From assembly GCF_964019385.1 (NCBI RefSeq), contig NC_088651.1, positions 6,083,696 through 6,147,695 of the forward strand: DNA of 64,000 nucleotides, written 5' to 3'. The notes under the pieces are model-generated. The model was not told the origin of the DNA, did not search any database, and saw only the letters and a program-made list of their open reading frames with translations. Below, in pieces: positions 24,126 through 35,078 of this stretch (positions within the stretch are counted from its first letter, which is position 1; every line of letters begins with the position of its first letter). The DNA comes from Sycon ciliatum (lineage: Eukaryota; Porifera; Calcarea; Leucosolenida; Sycettidae). Made by a program: the position numbers and the translations under genes.

Positions 24126-24585
24126 AAAAAATATCCCCGCTTGGTTCACTCAGTTCAAAAATATAGCCCGCTTGGTTCACTCAGTTCAAAAATATACCCC
24201 GCTTGGTTCACTCAGTTCAAAAATATACCCCGCTTGGTTCACTCAGTTCAAAAATATAGCCCGCTTGGTTCACTCAGTTCAAAAATATACCCCGCTTGGT
24301 TCACTCAGTTCAAAAATATACCCCGCTTGGTTCACTCAGTTCAAAAATATAGCCCGCTTGGTTCACTCAGTTCAAAAATATAGCCCGCTTGGTTCACTCA
24401 GTTCAAAAATATAGCCCGCTTGGTTCACTCAGTTCAAAAATATACCCCGCTTGGTTCACTCAGTTCAAAAATATAGCCCGCTTGGTTAACTCAGTTCAAA
24501 AATATAGCCCGCTTGGTTCACTCAGTTCAAAAATATAGCCCGCTTGGTTCACTCAGTTCAAAAATATACCCCGCTCGGTTCACAC
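24126..24585. repeat. 31-bp tandem repeat, about 15 copies
   Basis: The unit is GCTTGGTTCACTCAGTTCAA plus AAATATA(C/G)CCC. Because 31 is not a multiple of three, all three frames stay open through it and give artefactual proteins. It lies in an intron of the CARD/Cys-His gene. Confidence 0.92.
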
Positions 24586-24857
24586 GGGTCACGCCAAGAG
24601 TAAATAAGGGAGCTTTTTACAAATTCTACTGTTGGTCACGCTTTATTTGATACAGTACTATGGGCTAAATAGATTATACCATTAGTACTCTGGGTATACC
24701 GTGTCACTTATATTTTCACTTGTGCTAACACACTCGTGAAAATATCCGGCGGCATACCCCTCGTACTCATGGTATAATTCATACGTGTAATGATGTAATG
24801 TTCATGGTCACAACTGACCATACATATAATTATCATCATAATATCATCATAACTTAC

Positions 24858-24879
24858 CTTCCACAACTCAAACGTTGAT
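24858..24879 (-). CDS. micro-exon (22 bases) of the CARD/Cys-His gene
   Basis: Acceptor GCGATCTGTAG|A TCA ACG; donor TGGAAG|GTAAGTT. Phase 2 to phase 0. It encodes STFELWK and joins in phase to CARD-like exon 3 at 23059. The x-LW-[KE] ending recurs just before other CARD-like exons (DLWNE at 32052, NLWRE at 43424), which supports it. Such a short exon is still uncertain without transcript data. Confidence 0.5.
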
Positions 24880-24899
24880 CTACAGATCGCACCAGCAGA

Positions 24900-25190
24900 T
24901 GGATTGATGGGCAGCCAGAATGCATACAGACAGACGGAAGGACGGGTAGGCGAACGGGCAGATGGACGGACACAGAGACAGATAGACAGACGGACATACA
25001 GACAGACGGATGTACAGATGGACAAACAGACAGATAGACAGACGGCCAGACAGACGGACGGACGGATGTAAAGATGGGCGTAACAATGTACAGACAGACG
25101 GATGTATAGACGGATGGACGTACAGATGGATGGACGGACAGATGGACGGACGGATGGACGGACACACAGGCAGAAAGATGGACATCAAAG
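24900..25190. repeat. GACA/GGAC-type microsatellite
   Basis: Degenerate tetranucleotide array of GACAGACGGACG phrases. It yields spurious Ser/Val/Pro-rich frames on the minus strand. Confidence 0.9.
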
Positions 25191-25221
25191 GACAGGTCAG
25201 CGGACATACAGGTATTCAACT

Positions 25222-25302
25222 ACAGTACTGGCAACTGAAATCCGACCCCCTTGGCAGCGCACCGCGCCACCAAGGGGGTCGGATTTCAGTTGCCAGTACT
25301 GT
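25222..25302. mobile_element. hairpin MITE, ACAGTACTGGCAACTG family
   Basis: Near-perfect inverted repeat with arms of about 36 bases around a short loop. The same ends are found at 59216-59361, so this is a dispersed family. Confidence 0.75.
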
Positions 25303-25675
25303 ATCTAGCCAATGAGTATACACAACAAATTTGATATTCACTCATACCGAGGTATCTGCCAGGACTGGGTGATGGCATTAAAGCTCACCAAGATCATAAC
25401 AAGTCTTTGCGCTCCGCTCGTACAACACAGCAAACAACAACAGAGTTTCATAGCCAGTGGCTGGCAATGGCGAAGCTCTGATCCTATCAGGAAAGTAGGG
25501 CACTGCAAAGTGACGAACACGTTGGGCCGTGTCCGCTTTGCGCAGACTCGCACTGAACCACCATGATTGCCATGGCTACGCACAAAGACACATGCTTTCC
25601 AACTCTCCTACGGCCGTTGGAAAGTGTAACTCATGGTGAAGGAAGAACGGAAAGAAATACTCCATGGAAACTTAC

Positions 25676-25712
25676 ACGGATGTGCCCTGAGAGTCCGGTG
25701 GCTTTTTGTTGC
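25676..25712 (-). CDS. short linker exon (37 bases) of the CARD/Cys-His gene
   Basis: Acceptor TGTGCTTATTACAACTCAG|GC AAC AAA; donor TCCGT|GTAAGTTT. Phase 1 to phase 2. It fits exactly between the phase-1 exit of CARD-like exon 2 (30078) and the phase-2 micro-exon at 24879, reading GNKKPPDSQGTSV, a polar Pro/Ser linker of the sort expected between domains. Confidence 0.6.
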
Positions 25713-25735
25713 CTGAGTTGTAATAAGCACAAGCA

Positions 25736-25737
<2 letters not shown>

Positions 25738-25772
<35 letters not shown>
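25738..25772. repeat. CA microsatellite
   Basis: (CA)n tract just upstream, on the minus strand, of the 25712 linker exon. Confidence 0.9.
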
Positions 25773-25777
<5 letters not shown>

Positions 25778-26282
25778 AACTCATGTACAGATAACAAGCA
25801 CACAGAAAACACACCCACACACAAACAGAATATTCAATGACCACACATATGGGAACATTAACCTTATGATTTTGCACCATTTTGGTCTCAAACGAACCAG
25901 GAAAGACCCACCATTCCTCTGCAAAAATAAACCGGAGCGCCTTTGCATGCTCGAAAGAGAAGTTATAAGTCTCCAAAGGAGGTACTGTCTGTATTTTTGG
26001 TGCAGCACTTTAATGCCCTTGTTGCCATTATAATTACATTGGGCATGTAGCGGTTAAATCACTCGTTCTCTTTGGTTGCATTCTCAGGTTTTCCTCTCGT
26101 CTGAACATTTAGGTGGATTGGGTTCAAGTACTTTTTGGATTTTGTTTGTGTGTGTGGATTTTTGTTCCTAAATTGACTTGATCCTCTTGTTTTCTGATTT
26201 TACTGTTCTTTTGTTCATTTGGCTTATGCGAAGACTAGCCAAGCTTGCTTGGTGATGTCAACGCGGACAAGCGTATAATAAT

Positions 26283-27172
26283 ACAGGTAGACTCCCTTTA
26301 ATTCGAACCTCAAATTGCCAGGCCCTAACTTCGAATTATCCAGAACTTCTAATTATCCAAATGCAGCCCCATGCACTGATATGTATGTCAAAATGCTTGA
26401 AATCGCATGCTGAATATTTTTTGCACATTTTTATTTGCATCAACGAAACATAGGTGGTCATGTACAACGGATCATCAAAACACTGGATCGCCACAAAATC
26501 ATTTTGACAATATCTCCATCTTCTAGTGAAGAAGTAACAGTCACTGCAGCTTCCCTGAAACAATTGTAACGGAAAAGTACTGCGCTGCCTAATCCGCGCC
26601 ATGAAAGGCCGTCGGACAGCAGCACGTCGTTCTGAAGAACGGAAGTGAAGCATAGGCATCGACAATATTTACGACAATGGTGTTGTTGTGCGCCAACATC
26701 TCCGCGCACGAGCTGGCGCGGCAAGAAAGGCCATCGAAATCCGCGAAGAGAGTCAGCCACCTGGAAGAAGTCGTCTTCAATCAAACCTTTGCAATTTGCC
26801 TCGCACGGGCTTGAATCAAATTTCGAGAGAAGGTGGGATTCTTGAACGCTATAGTCGATCCTGCAGCAGACCATTGATCGATTTTTGAGCTACTCTTGGC
26901 TAGAGAAGGAGAAAAGAATGAACTTCGAATTACAAGGATAGCAACTCAATCTCACTTCGAAATAAGCGTTCAAAGGACATGGCCAATGTACTGTAAACAG
27001 CTCTTCTGTACGAAGACTGGGTTCGAATTATCCAACCGGCGCACTTTTCGTACTTCGAATTATGCATTCGAATTCGACTTGAAGTGACTTGCAGGAGATC
27101 GGTACGACGAAAAAGTTCGAATTACACGGAATGTTCGAATTATACCGTATTCGAATTAGAGGGAGTCTACAG
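26283..27172. mobile_element. pogo/Tigger-like non-autonomous element (AATTCGAA ends)
   Basis: Ends GTAGACTCCCTTTAATTCGAAC and its inverse GTTCGAATT...AATTAGAGGGAGTCTAC are nested inverted repeats, with further TTCGAATTA phrases inside each end. Open frames inside are not recognisable as transposase. It directly abuts the next element. Confidence 0.75.
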
Positions 27173-27642
27173 TCAGACCTCGCTTATCCGGTCCTCGTTT
27201 ATCCGGATCCCTTGCCATCCGGAAGAAAATCGCTGGTTACCGATGTGCAGCATATGTTATGCATACAACATAACCGGACCTTGCGATCCGCATGATTTTG
27301 TGTACAAACTGGTTGAAATGTGTACAAAAAGCTTCGTCGTATCCGGTTGCATGTGCCTTGCAGAAGCTAGAATCAGGGAGTTGTACAGGCAAATGAGGTC
27401 CTCGACCTGCTGGGTACATGTGGACAACACTCAGTTGCATGCACTTGTCATTCTTCTCGCTTGTTTTACATACTGGGCACGATAGTTGTACTGCATAGGA
27501 CCCGTCTACATGTATGTATGATGTCACTGCTTTTGATATGCCACATGCATATACAGTATGTGTGTTCAGTTATCCGGTGACCTCGCCTATCCGGATATTT
27601 TTGTGGAAAACAGATGTGTGCGGTTAAGCGAGGTCTGACTGT
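27169..27642. mobile_element. Tigger/pogo-like MITE (CAGTCAGACCTCGCTTATCCGG ends)
   Basis: The left end CAGTCAGACCTCGCTTATCC and the right end GGTTAAGCGAGGTCTGACTG are inverted copies. Internal sub-repeats carry TATCCGG. It shares the CAG junction with the 26283-27172 element, so one inserted at the TA/CAG border of the other. No coding capacity. Confidence 0.8.
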
Positions 27643-27790
27643 ACCAGTAATAATAATAATTCACTGGACAAGAAGTGTCACCATTGCTTCCTCCGCTTTC
27701 GTTAAATCTGAGTAATCTGAATTGGTATTTGCTTCACCTAGTTTGTTATCAAATAAACTTGCAAACCTCTCATTACTAGTCTAAAAGTAG

Positions 27791-28381
27791 TACAGCAAAG
27801 CTCCCCTAATCAAGGACGTCCTTAATCTGGGCATGTCCGTCTACCGGGCACCTTTCTGACCCATCTAAAAGAAAAGAAAGATTTACGGTTCGCGTGAGAC
27901 TCGCCTGGAGACCCAATTTTCCGCATCCGCTGGGACGCCACCATCCTCATGGATCAAGGCGCAGATGCAGCTACTAAGCATTGGGAGGTGAGTAGATCAG
28001 ACCCACACAAAGTGGTCAAAGACCGAAAATCTCATTCGCTGCATTCATGCTTCCCTCGTGCCAGGCCACGAGTTCCCAATTAACTGTGGGTCGCAACACG
28101 GCTGGAAAAAATCCTTCCGCTTCCAAGCAGGACTTGAACCTGGTACCCTCTGCCTCTCAATCATGGTCTTAGACTAGCCCACTATGCCTGCCTGCGACCC
28201 ATCTAGAATTACAAGAAATTGGCTTCTCAACGCAAAATGCCACAAAAACTACTGATTGATATACAAAACGTTTACTTGCATCCAGTAAATGCAAGTTCAT
28301 GCATGTTGTGAGCTACGGGAAATTACAAGTTACAGGCAGGGATCGGACACAAGCTACCCAGATACGGGAAGTTTTATTGTA
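27791..28381. mobile_element. Tigger-like MITE interrupted by a SINE
   Basis: The left end (TACAGCAAAGCTCCCCTAATC, with ACCGGGCACCTTTCTGACC further in) matches the inverted right flank of the satellite-bearing element at 43230-43300. The right end carries GGGAAGTTTTATTGTA. The element is split by the SINE at 27890-28195. Confidence 0.65.
27890..28195 (-). mobile_element. tRNA-derived SINE with 10-base target duplication
   Basis: The head, read on minus, contains GGCATAGTGGGCTAGTCTAAG and the B box GGTTCAAGTCC. The body is as in the 19782 copy. GACCCATCTA occurs on both sides (27867-27876 and 28196-28205), a clear target-site duplication. This shows insertion by retrotransposition into the older MITE. 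Confidence 0.85.
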
Positions 28382-28414
28382 GTTGCAGCTGCAGTAGTGT
28401 GCATGCGTGTGAGT

Positions 28415-28919
28415 GTTGCCAACGGGCTCGGCTGCTTGAAGGTCTAATGTTGTACCTACCACCTTTGTTGGTTTCAGGGTTCATATACTTTCTATTTGAA
28501 GTATACATACCTGTTAACCATGGACTGCTTCTGGCTAGATTAACTCTTGTGTAATCATGGTGCTAGTGAAGCTTGTATCAGATCCACTCTGATTTAGCCA
28601 CCCACACTAGTAGCAAGTATTACCTTCACTGGGGGCAGGGGTAACTGCAGTTGGATCCCGGGACGGATACCCTGATGCCGTCAATCCTTTTTCTGCACCT
28701 TGTCCTCACCCACTTACTGAGGTGTGGTGAGCCCATAAGTGGGATCATTTTCAAGTCCACCCAGAGTTTTGGGGATTCCAGGGGGTGTCGGCCGTTGGGC
28801 GGTTCAATAGCCAATTGAGTCATCTTTCCAAGATTCCTTTTGAGTCTCTCTCCCCTCTCCCGGGGAGACCCACGTGACCAGTTTGGCAGTGAGCAGCAAG
28901 TACAAGTACAAGAGTGAGT

Positions 28920-28959
<40 letters not shown>

Positions 28960-29507
28960 CAGCTAGTTCGGTTGGTGGGTACACTTACGCCTGATTGTGT
29001 TGGGTCTGTTGCCAACGGTCTCGGCTACTTGAAGGTGTAATGTTGTACCTGCCACCTTTGTTGGTTCCAGGGTTCATATACTTTCTATTTGAAGTATACA
29101 TACCTGTTAACCATGGACTGCTTCTGGCTAGATTAACTCTTGTGTAATCAATGGTGCTAGTGAAGCTAATATCAGATCCACTCTGATTTAGTCACCCACA
29201 CTAGTAGCACGTATTACCTTCACTGGGGGCAGGGGTAACTGCAGTTGGATCCCAGGACGGATACCCTGATGCCGTCAATCCTTTTTCTGCACCTTGTCCT
29301 CACCCACTTACTGAGGTGTGGTGAGCCCATAAGTGGGATCATTTTCAAGTCCACCCAGAGTTTTGGGGATTTCAGGGGGTGTCGGCCGTTGGGCGGTTCA
29401 ATAGCCAATTGAGTCATCTTTCCAAGATTCCTTTTGAGTCTCTCTCCCCTCTCCCGGGGAGACCCACGTGACCAGTTTTGGCAGTGAGCAACAAGTACAA
29501 GTACAAG
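28415..29507. repeat. 593-bp direct tandem duplication
   Basis: About 28415-28975 and 29008-29540 are nearly identical (for example CACTGGGGGCAGGGG at 28627 and again at 29220). Each copy ends in a (GT)n run. Differences are few, so the duplication is recent. No gene is recognised in the unit. Confidence 0.9.
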
Positions 29508-29521
29508 TACAAGTACAAGTA

Positions 29522-29525
<4 letters not shown>

Positions 29526-29561
<36 letters not shown>

Positions 29562-29568
29562 TGTGTGT

Positions 29569-29654
<86 letters not shown>

Positions 29655-29664
29655 ATGTGTGTGA

Positions 29665-29721
<57 letters not shown>

Positions 29722-29734
29722 TGTGTGTGTGTGT

Positions 29735-29786
<52 letters not shown>

Positions 29787-29901
29787 GTGTGTGGGGGGGG
29801 GGGGTGTACAGGTGTGTACACCCCCCCCCCCCGTGTGAGTATTCGAGTGTGTGCATGTATGCGTGCATGCGTGAGTATGTATGCATCCGTGTGTACATGT
29901 G

Positions 29902-29983
<82 letters not shown>

Positions 29984-30010
29984 CGTGCGTGTGTGCGTGT
30001 GTGCGTGTGC
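29526..30010. repeat. long TG microsatellite with a poly-G/poly-C palindrome
   Basis: Nearly 500 bases of (TG)n. At 29792-29832 a G-run followed by GTGTACA faces TGTACAC followed by a C-run, a strong hairpin. The array ends about 70 bases from the donor of CARD-like exon 2. Confidence 0.95.
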
Positions 30011-30077
30011 CTGTACATGTGCCGGGATGAGAGGAAGGAAAACCAGCAATGTGAAGATAGACTATCTAAATACTCAC

Positions 30078-30351
30078 CGGAGGTATGCAGCAAGTGCAGT
30101 ATCTGCCGATGCATCCGCTGCACAACGTCAACATCCTTGCTCTCGCTCCACAGATGCTGGAAGAACGGCACGAACGTTTCATTGCCACCTTCCTGCAGCT
30201 GAAGTAGTAAGTCACGGTTTAAGTCGTCTCCCTGCTTCGTTTCCAGTTCACGTATCGTGCGCTCTTCCAAGAGATGCTGTGAGCTGACAAGGTTGAGCAA
30301 GTCGGCAGCATTGATAAACTCACGCAGCTCTCGCATGTGCTTTCTGGCAAC
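30078..30351 (-). CDS. CARD-like exon 2 of the CARD/Cys-His gene
   Basis: Acceptor GTGTATTGCTGCAG|GTT GCC AGA AAG; donor ACCTCCG|GTGAGTA. It is 274 bases, phase 0 to 1. It encodes about 91 residues with six predicted amphipathic segments: an opening RELREFINAADLLNLV, a middle RDLLLQLQ and a closing ETFVPFFQHLW. The G-x-x-TFVPFF-x-x-LW closing segment is shared with CARD-like exon 1 (35556-35823), so the two are clear paralogous modules. CARD is the best match by pattern. Confidence 0.8.
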
Positions 30352-30371
30352 CTGCAGCAATACACAGTGGA

Positions 30372-30738
30372 GTGCAAAGAGCGTAAAGTAACACGATGGT
30401 GGAGTGTAAAGTAAAACGATGGTGGAGTGTAAAGTAACACGATGGTGGAGTGTAAAGTAACACGATGGTGGAGTGTAAAGTAACACGATGGTGGAGTGTA
30501 AAGTAACACGATGGTGGAGTGTAAAGTAACACGATGGTGGAGTGTAAAGTAACACGATGGTGGAGTGTAAAGTAACACGATGGTGGAGTGTAAAGTAACA
30601 CGATGGTGGAGTGTAAAGTAACACGATGGTGGAGTGTAAAGTAACACGATGGTGGAGTGTAAAGTAACACGATGGTGGAGTGTAAAGTAACACGATGGTG
30701 GAGTGTAAAGTAACACGATGGTGGAGTGTAAAGAGTGT
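30372..30738. repeat. 23-bp tandem repeat, about 15 copies
   Basis: The unit is TAACACGATGGTGGAGTGTAAAG. It begins only about 20 bases upstream of the CARD-like exon 2 acceptor, with the open frames it creates running into the exon. These frames are artefacts. Confidence 0.93.
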
Positions 30739-30795
30739 AAAGACACAGTAAGAACATGTACAGCAACCATACCCGGTACAGCAACCATACCCGGT

Positions 30796-31052
30796 ACAGC
30801 ACTGTCGGGCGCCGAAGAACTGGGGGGGGGGGGGCAGGGTTCTAGCCTAGCCCATTCTTATTTTAAGCGATCACAGCAGTTTCGTTCTTATTCAATGGTA
30901 CAGTCTAACATGTACATTCATGCAGAGTTATACACTGAGTGTGCGTTATAGTGTACATTACAGATTCCGTTCTTATCTGCAAAAATCCAGCCTAGACCGT
31001 TCTAATTGGTGAAATTCTAGCCTGGCCGTTTTTCAGCGCCCGACAGTACTGT
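30796..31052. mobile_element. MITE, CAGTACTGTCGGGCGCCGAAGAAC family
   Basis: Left ACAGCACTGTCGGGCGCCG and right GCGCCCGACAGTACTGT are inverted. Inside are repeated TTCTAGCCTAG phrases. A second copy sits at 47322-47757. Confidence 0.75.
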
Positions 31053-32051
31053 GATCATCAACACGTACATACTATCCACGGCCGTAGCGACTAGTCTGGC
31101 AACTGCCAGACCAATGTCCGGTTAAGAGCTACAGTCCATTCATCGAAAACAGTCCTGCTGGCTTTTGAAAGTCCGATTTGGGTCGAATTGAGAATAATAA
31201 AAAAACACTTTAAATCTCAAAAATCTGGGTTTTGGATCTGCTTCTCAATACATTTTGCCATGGCATACCTGTCCCAAATTTATAAAACCTGGCTGAATTT
31301 CTATTTCCCTGTTCTTGGACTTTTCTGGCCCCAACTGTGGCAAGGAGTAATTGCACGGGTCACACAATGCAGGATGTACTCGTACTGTTGTTTTCACGAT
31401 ATCTACAACTATGTGAGAGAGACACCAAAAACTTAGGGTGCCAGTTTCCAATGAATGGACTGTAGAGGTGTCTAGCCTGCGCAGGATAGGACTTGATGTC
31501 TTGAAGTGGCAACTTGAGTGCATTCGATCGGTTCGAGAAAAGGGTGGTCGAAGAATAAGAGTGCTGATAGTTTTTCGATTCAGTCGAAGTTATCAGTCAG
31601 TCAGTCAGTCAGTCGAGCTCTAAAGGGTTTGATTTTCAAGTAGAACAGTCCTTTTACCTAGCGAAAAAGTAGGATCTAAAAAAAGTGGGGATGAGAAAAG
31701 ATTTCAAGCGGATTTGTCAGCACTGTACGGCACAATTTGCTTCATTACAACATCAATAGGGACGCAACGTATTTTGTTTGTTTGTAAGCAATGTACTGAA
31801 ATGAAAACTCTACGCACACCTTCCTCAAAGCAAGTGGTGTCTTCGCTGCAAATTCACTATTTTCTCAATTCATTTCTCGGTCAGGCCCGGAGTCGCGGAG
31901 CCTGGTGGACGACACGTCTAGGAGGGGGGGGGGGGTGTTAGACTTGAATCTGTTGTAGTCACGCCACACGAGCATGCTAGCACGGGCGGACAGCATATCA
32001 TAACCATTTCCCGGACAAAACTCGGTATCCGCATTCTGCAGCATATCTCAC
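31053..32051. other. intron sequence, no exon seen
   Basis: Between the MITE and the 32052 exon. It holds a short (CAGT)n at about 31594-31615 and a G-run near 31922. Nothing else is interpretable. Confidence 0.5.
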
Positions 32052-32114
32052 CTCATTCCAAAGGTCATCGTAGCGTTCCAGAAAAACTGGGTCTTCCAGA
32101 ACCTTGTTGACATC
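32052..32114 (-). CDS. short exon (63 bases) preceding CARD-like exon 2
   Basis: Acceptor GTCGGTTCTACTAG|GAT GTC AAC; donor AATGAG|GTGAGATA. 21 codons, phase 0 to phase 0, joining in frame to the exon at 30351. The sequence DVNKVLEDPVFLERYDDLWNE is similar to the exon ending at 43424 (DVMLLLGDTGFLRRYPNLWRE). Each of the two precedes a CARD-like exon, which is good evidence that both are real. Entry in phase 0 does not match the phase-1 exit of CARD-like exon 1, so a small phase-1-to-0 exon between 35556 and 32114 is unaccounted for. Confidence 0.65.
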
Positions 32115-32382
32115 CTAGTAGAACCGACAAGACCAGGAAAATAGGAGGGGAGAAAGTCGGGAATGTTACAAATAATTTTGTTCCTATCGGCTTCACCCTC
32201 CATGAGTAAAGCTATTGTGCAGATGAGTACTGTTAGGTACCTCCTCCCGTACATTTTCTGGCTGGCCTGCATGAACCATATGAACCCCGTACTCACCTTT
32301 TGTTCCGTTGGCCTGGGTAGCTACTTGCGCGCCCATGTTGCCATAGCTACCCAGGGCCCTTCATAGTCTCTTGTTGTCTCAG

Positions 32383-32387
<5 letters not shown>

Positions 32388-32452
<65 letters not shown>
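32388..32452. repeat. CT microsatellite
   Basis: Uninterrupted (CT)n of about 60 bases. Confidence 0.97.
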
Positions 32453-32457
<5 letters not shown>

Positions 32458-32837
32458 ATGTAGTTGTTGTAGTTTGTCTTTGTCTCCGTCTCATCGTCAA
32501 TAATAAATGTTTCCCCCTACTCGTTCCCGTTGTCTGTTGTGTTGTGTCTGGGATGATGGAGTCACCAGTTGAAACTCAACAGTACCATTATTCAAACTTG
32601 GACAAAATTATTCACTGACTAAAGTTGACGCTTTGACTGCAGTTCACAGTTATCCTGGAGAGTGTCAGCACTACATGTAAGCACAGGGATTTGGCACTCG
32701 ACACAAGCTACATGACCATACAACCTTAAAAAAGGCAATTTTAAAATTGCTTCCGTAGCACAACGGCAATCAATTTGCAGCTATGTGGTGTTGAGTGGCT
32801 GGTGCATGTCTTGCCAGGGTGTCACGTCTATTTTTGT

Positions 32838-33135
32838 AGGGGTGACAACGAGCAGTAGGGTACCCGTGCTACCCGTAATTTGATCGGGTAGTAGGGTAGT
32901 AATTTGCTTAGTTGGAGTACGGTGTTGAACCGGATCGGATAGTTGGAGTACGGTTTTTTTGCAACGGTGCATGTAACTTGAATAGCATGGCGATGTGCTG
33001 CTGACCTGCTGTACACTTTCTATATAGCGCAAGTGCACACTCCCAGTACAAGCTGTGTCAACAAATATCCGATAGGGTGCCCGAGCTACCCGGATAAAAA
33101 TACCCGGACTCGTTACCCGGCCAAACCCCTACCCG
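32838..33135. mobile_element. hAT-like MITE (GTAGGGGTGACAACG end)
   Basis: Left end GTAGGGGTGACAACGAG; right end inverse CGGGTAGGGGTTTGG. It is filled with GGGTACCCG and GGGTAG phrases like the 2103 element. Confidence 0.55.
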
Positions 33136-33196
33136 TTGCAGCCTGAATGTTTGGAAACTGTCTCAGTATCTTGAGTACAGCTCGTGCTGTTTTTAG

Positions 33197-33729
33197 TAGG
33201 GCTGAAACAATTATATCGATAACTCGCATATCGATCGTTAAGAGTGCAATCGATAATCGTTAGTGTTCAAAACGAGTGCTATCGATTTTTTATGCATGCA
33301 TATTAGTGACAGTATTCTAGCCCTTACACTCCATCCGATAGTGGATACGAGTGCAATCATGTACTTTCAAGTGCAGTAAAATTGATTTGTGGCTTTGAAA
33401 GAGTTCGGGAGAGAAGACTTTGCCTTTTCGCTTCATTTGTGGGAGAAGTCGGAAATGAGAGCAGTTGCCAGAGGGTGATGACAAGATTCTTCACTCTAGA
33501 AACAACATGAAATTTCTCTACGTGAGTAGTTCATGTTGATAAAACCAGCCAGATATCTACAGATGTCAACAGTGCGGTGTCACAAATTTCTAACGCAGCA
33601 AAGGAATCATAGTCTTTCTTCATAAACTGGTGTTCGATAGAGCCGACAAGAATCGATAAAACCAATATATCGATCGTTAATGATATTGGTTGATCGTTAG
33701 GAGTTATTGAATGATCGTTTCAGCCCTAG
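33197..33729. mobile_element. hAT-like MITE with 8-base target duplication
   Basis: Terminal inverted repeats TAGGGCTGAAAC / GTTTCAGCCCTA, flanked on both sides by GTTTTTAG. An 8-base duplication is the hallmark of hAT transposition. The interior repeats ATATCGATCGTTA in both orientations. No transposase remains. Confidence 0.85.
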
Positions 33730-34960
33730 TTTTTAGCCACACTTCATATTTTATCCATCGCCATCATGATAATTATTAGGAATTAATGCCTGTTGTGTTT
33801 GCGATATAAATGTAATAAAACTTCACACAAATCAAACAATAAATCAAAGCAAACAACTAACTTACAATGGCAAAATAGTACCACTGCTCTCCACCATGGC
33901 TGTGCACATAAAGAAACAGCAAAACAAAACTGAAGGTTCACTGTGTAGGGGTGAAGAGTGTACCGATATTTCTTGTTCGAGCACTCCAGAAGAAACTGAG
34001 CGAGTATTCGAGCAATCTCAGTCGAGTATTCATTTTTCCCATAATATCACACATTCTTGTTGAGTTGTGTATAGCTATGGCAGTTCTGCACAATGCACAC
34101 ATTCTTGTTGAGTTCTGTATAGCTATGGCAGTTCTGCACGATGCACACTACACTTGTGCTTGATGTATGGTAGAGAAGACGGTTTCAAATAGGAACGGCT
34201 AGACAGCAAAATTGTGTAGACCCAAACCGATCATCAGCGTAGATTGTTCACTCGAAATATGTTTGTGGAAGGAAGCTGGCATGTTGAAGTTTGCTCTGAG
34301 GCCAGAGGCGATCGAACTGAGCCACTCCTTTGTCTTGGCACGTTGCCTCCAAGTTGCCCGATTTTTCATTTCAAATTTTGGTGTTAGAGAGGTGGCTCCA
34401 AACCGGAACAGTTTCGGAGTGCCCGTCAAGTTCACCCTGAGTTCTGAAATCAGGTAATTGCTATCGCTCCATGCGTCCAGTACAGAGAAACAATAAGCCC
34501 TGTGTGTGCTTCCATTAGTTTTCACTGGTATAGGGTTCTTTATTGGCGAGAGGCGAGCCGCTGTTTACCTGCGACAAGAATTTGATTTTTCGAAAGACGT
34601 TTAACTAAAAAAAAAACTCAAGTCGCAGTGCGAAGACACACGTCAAAAATTCACCTCCTTGGTATGGCGCTTCTGGTCATTGCCAGAGCCTTGAACTTTT
34701 GGCTCAGAGTATAACACATCGTAGCCTCACTGTGACATGTGCTTTCTATTCAAAATACCAAGAGAGAAGTCGGGGTGGAGACAAAAAACCTAATATCGAT
34801 GAAAGTAAAGTGAGGGGTGCCCCCTATTCAGATCGAGTGCCCTCCTGCTCTTGCCACCAGGTAACAACTCACCTGATGGGATTCTGTTCCTCCACTGCAT
34901 CCAGCAGGTAATGCACCACCGTACGTGTACATGTAGGCACATAGGCACATGCAAAAGCAC
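33730..34960. other. intron sequence with one uncertain exon candidate
   Basis: Contains a two-copy direct repeat at about 34050-34146 (CACACATTCTTGTTGAGTT). At 34873 a minus-strand donor CCCATCAG|GTGAGTTG follows a protein-like frame (HYLLDAVEEQNPI). Its phases do not resolve the missing link between CARD-like exons 1 and 2, so it is not called. Confidence 0.35.
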
Positions 34961-34965
34961 GGCCA

Positions 34966-35078
34966 CACACACACACACACACATACACATACATACACAC
35001 ATACACGGCCACACACACATACACACATACACGGCATGCATGTGCATGCGTGCATGTACAAACACACACACACACGGA
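34966..35078. repeat. CA microsatellite, interrupted
   Basis: (CA)n with ACATAC and ACGGCC interruptions. Confidence 0.9.

Noticed and set aside
23991-24414. Repetitive SVQKYSPLG-type protein
   Set aside because: Translation of the 31-bp tandem array.
29398-30070. His/Thr-rich and Cys/Val-rich proteins over the TG repeat
   Set aside because: Pure microsatellite translation. Only the 30078-30351 part is a real exon, bounded by splice sites.
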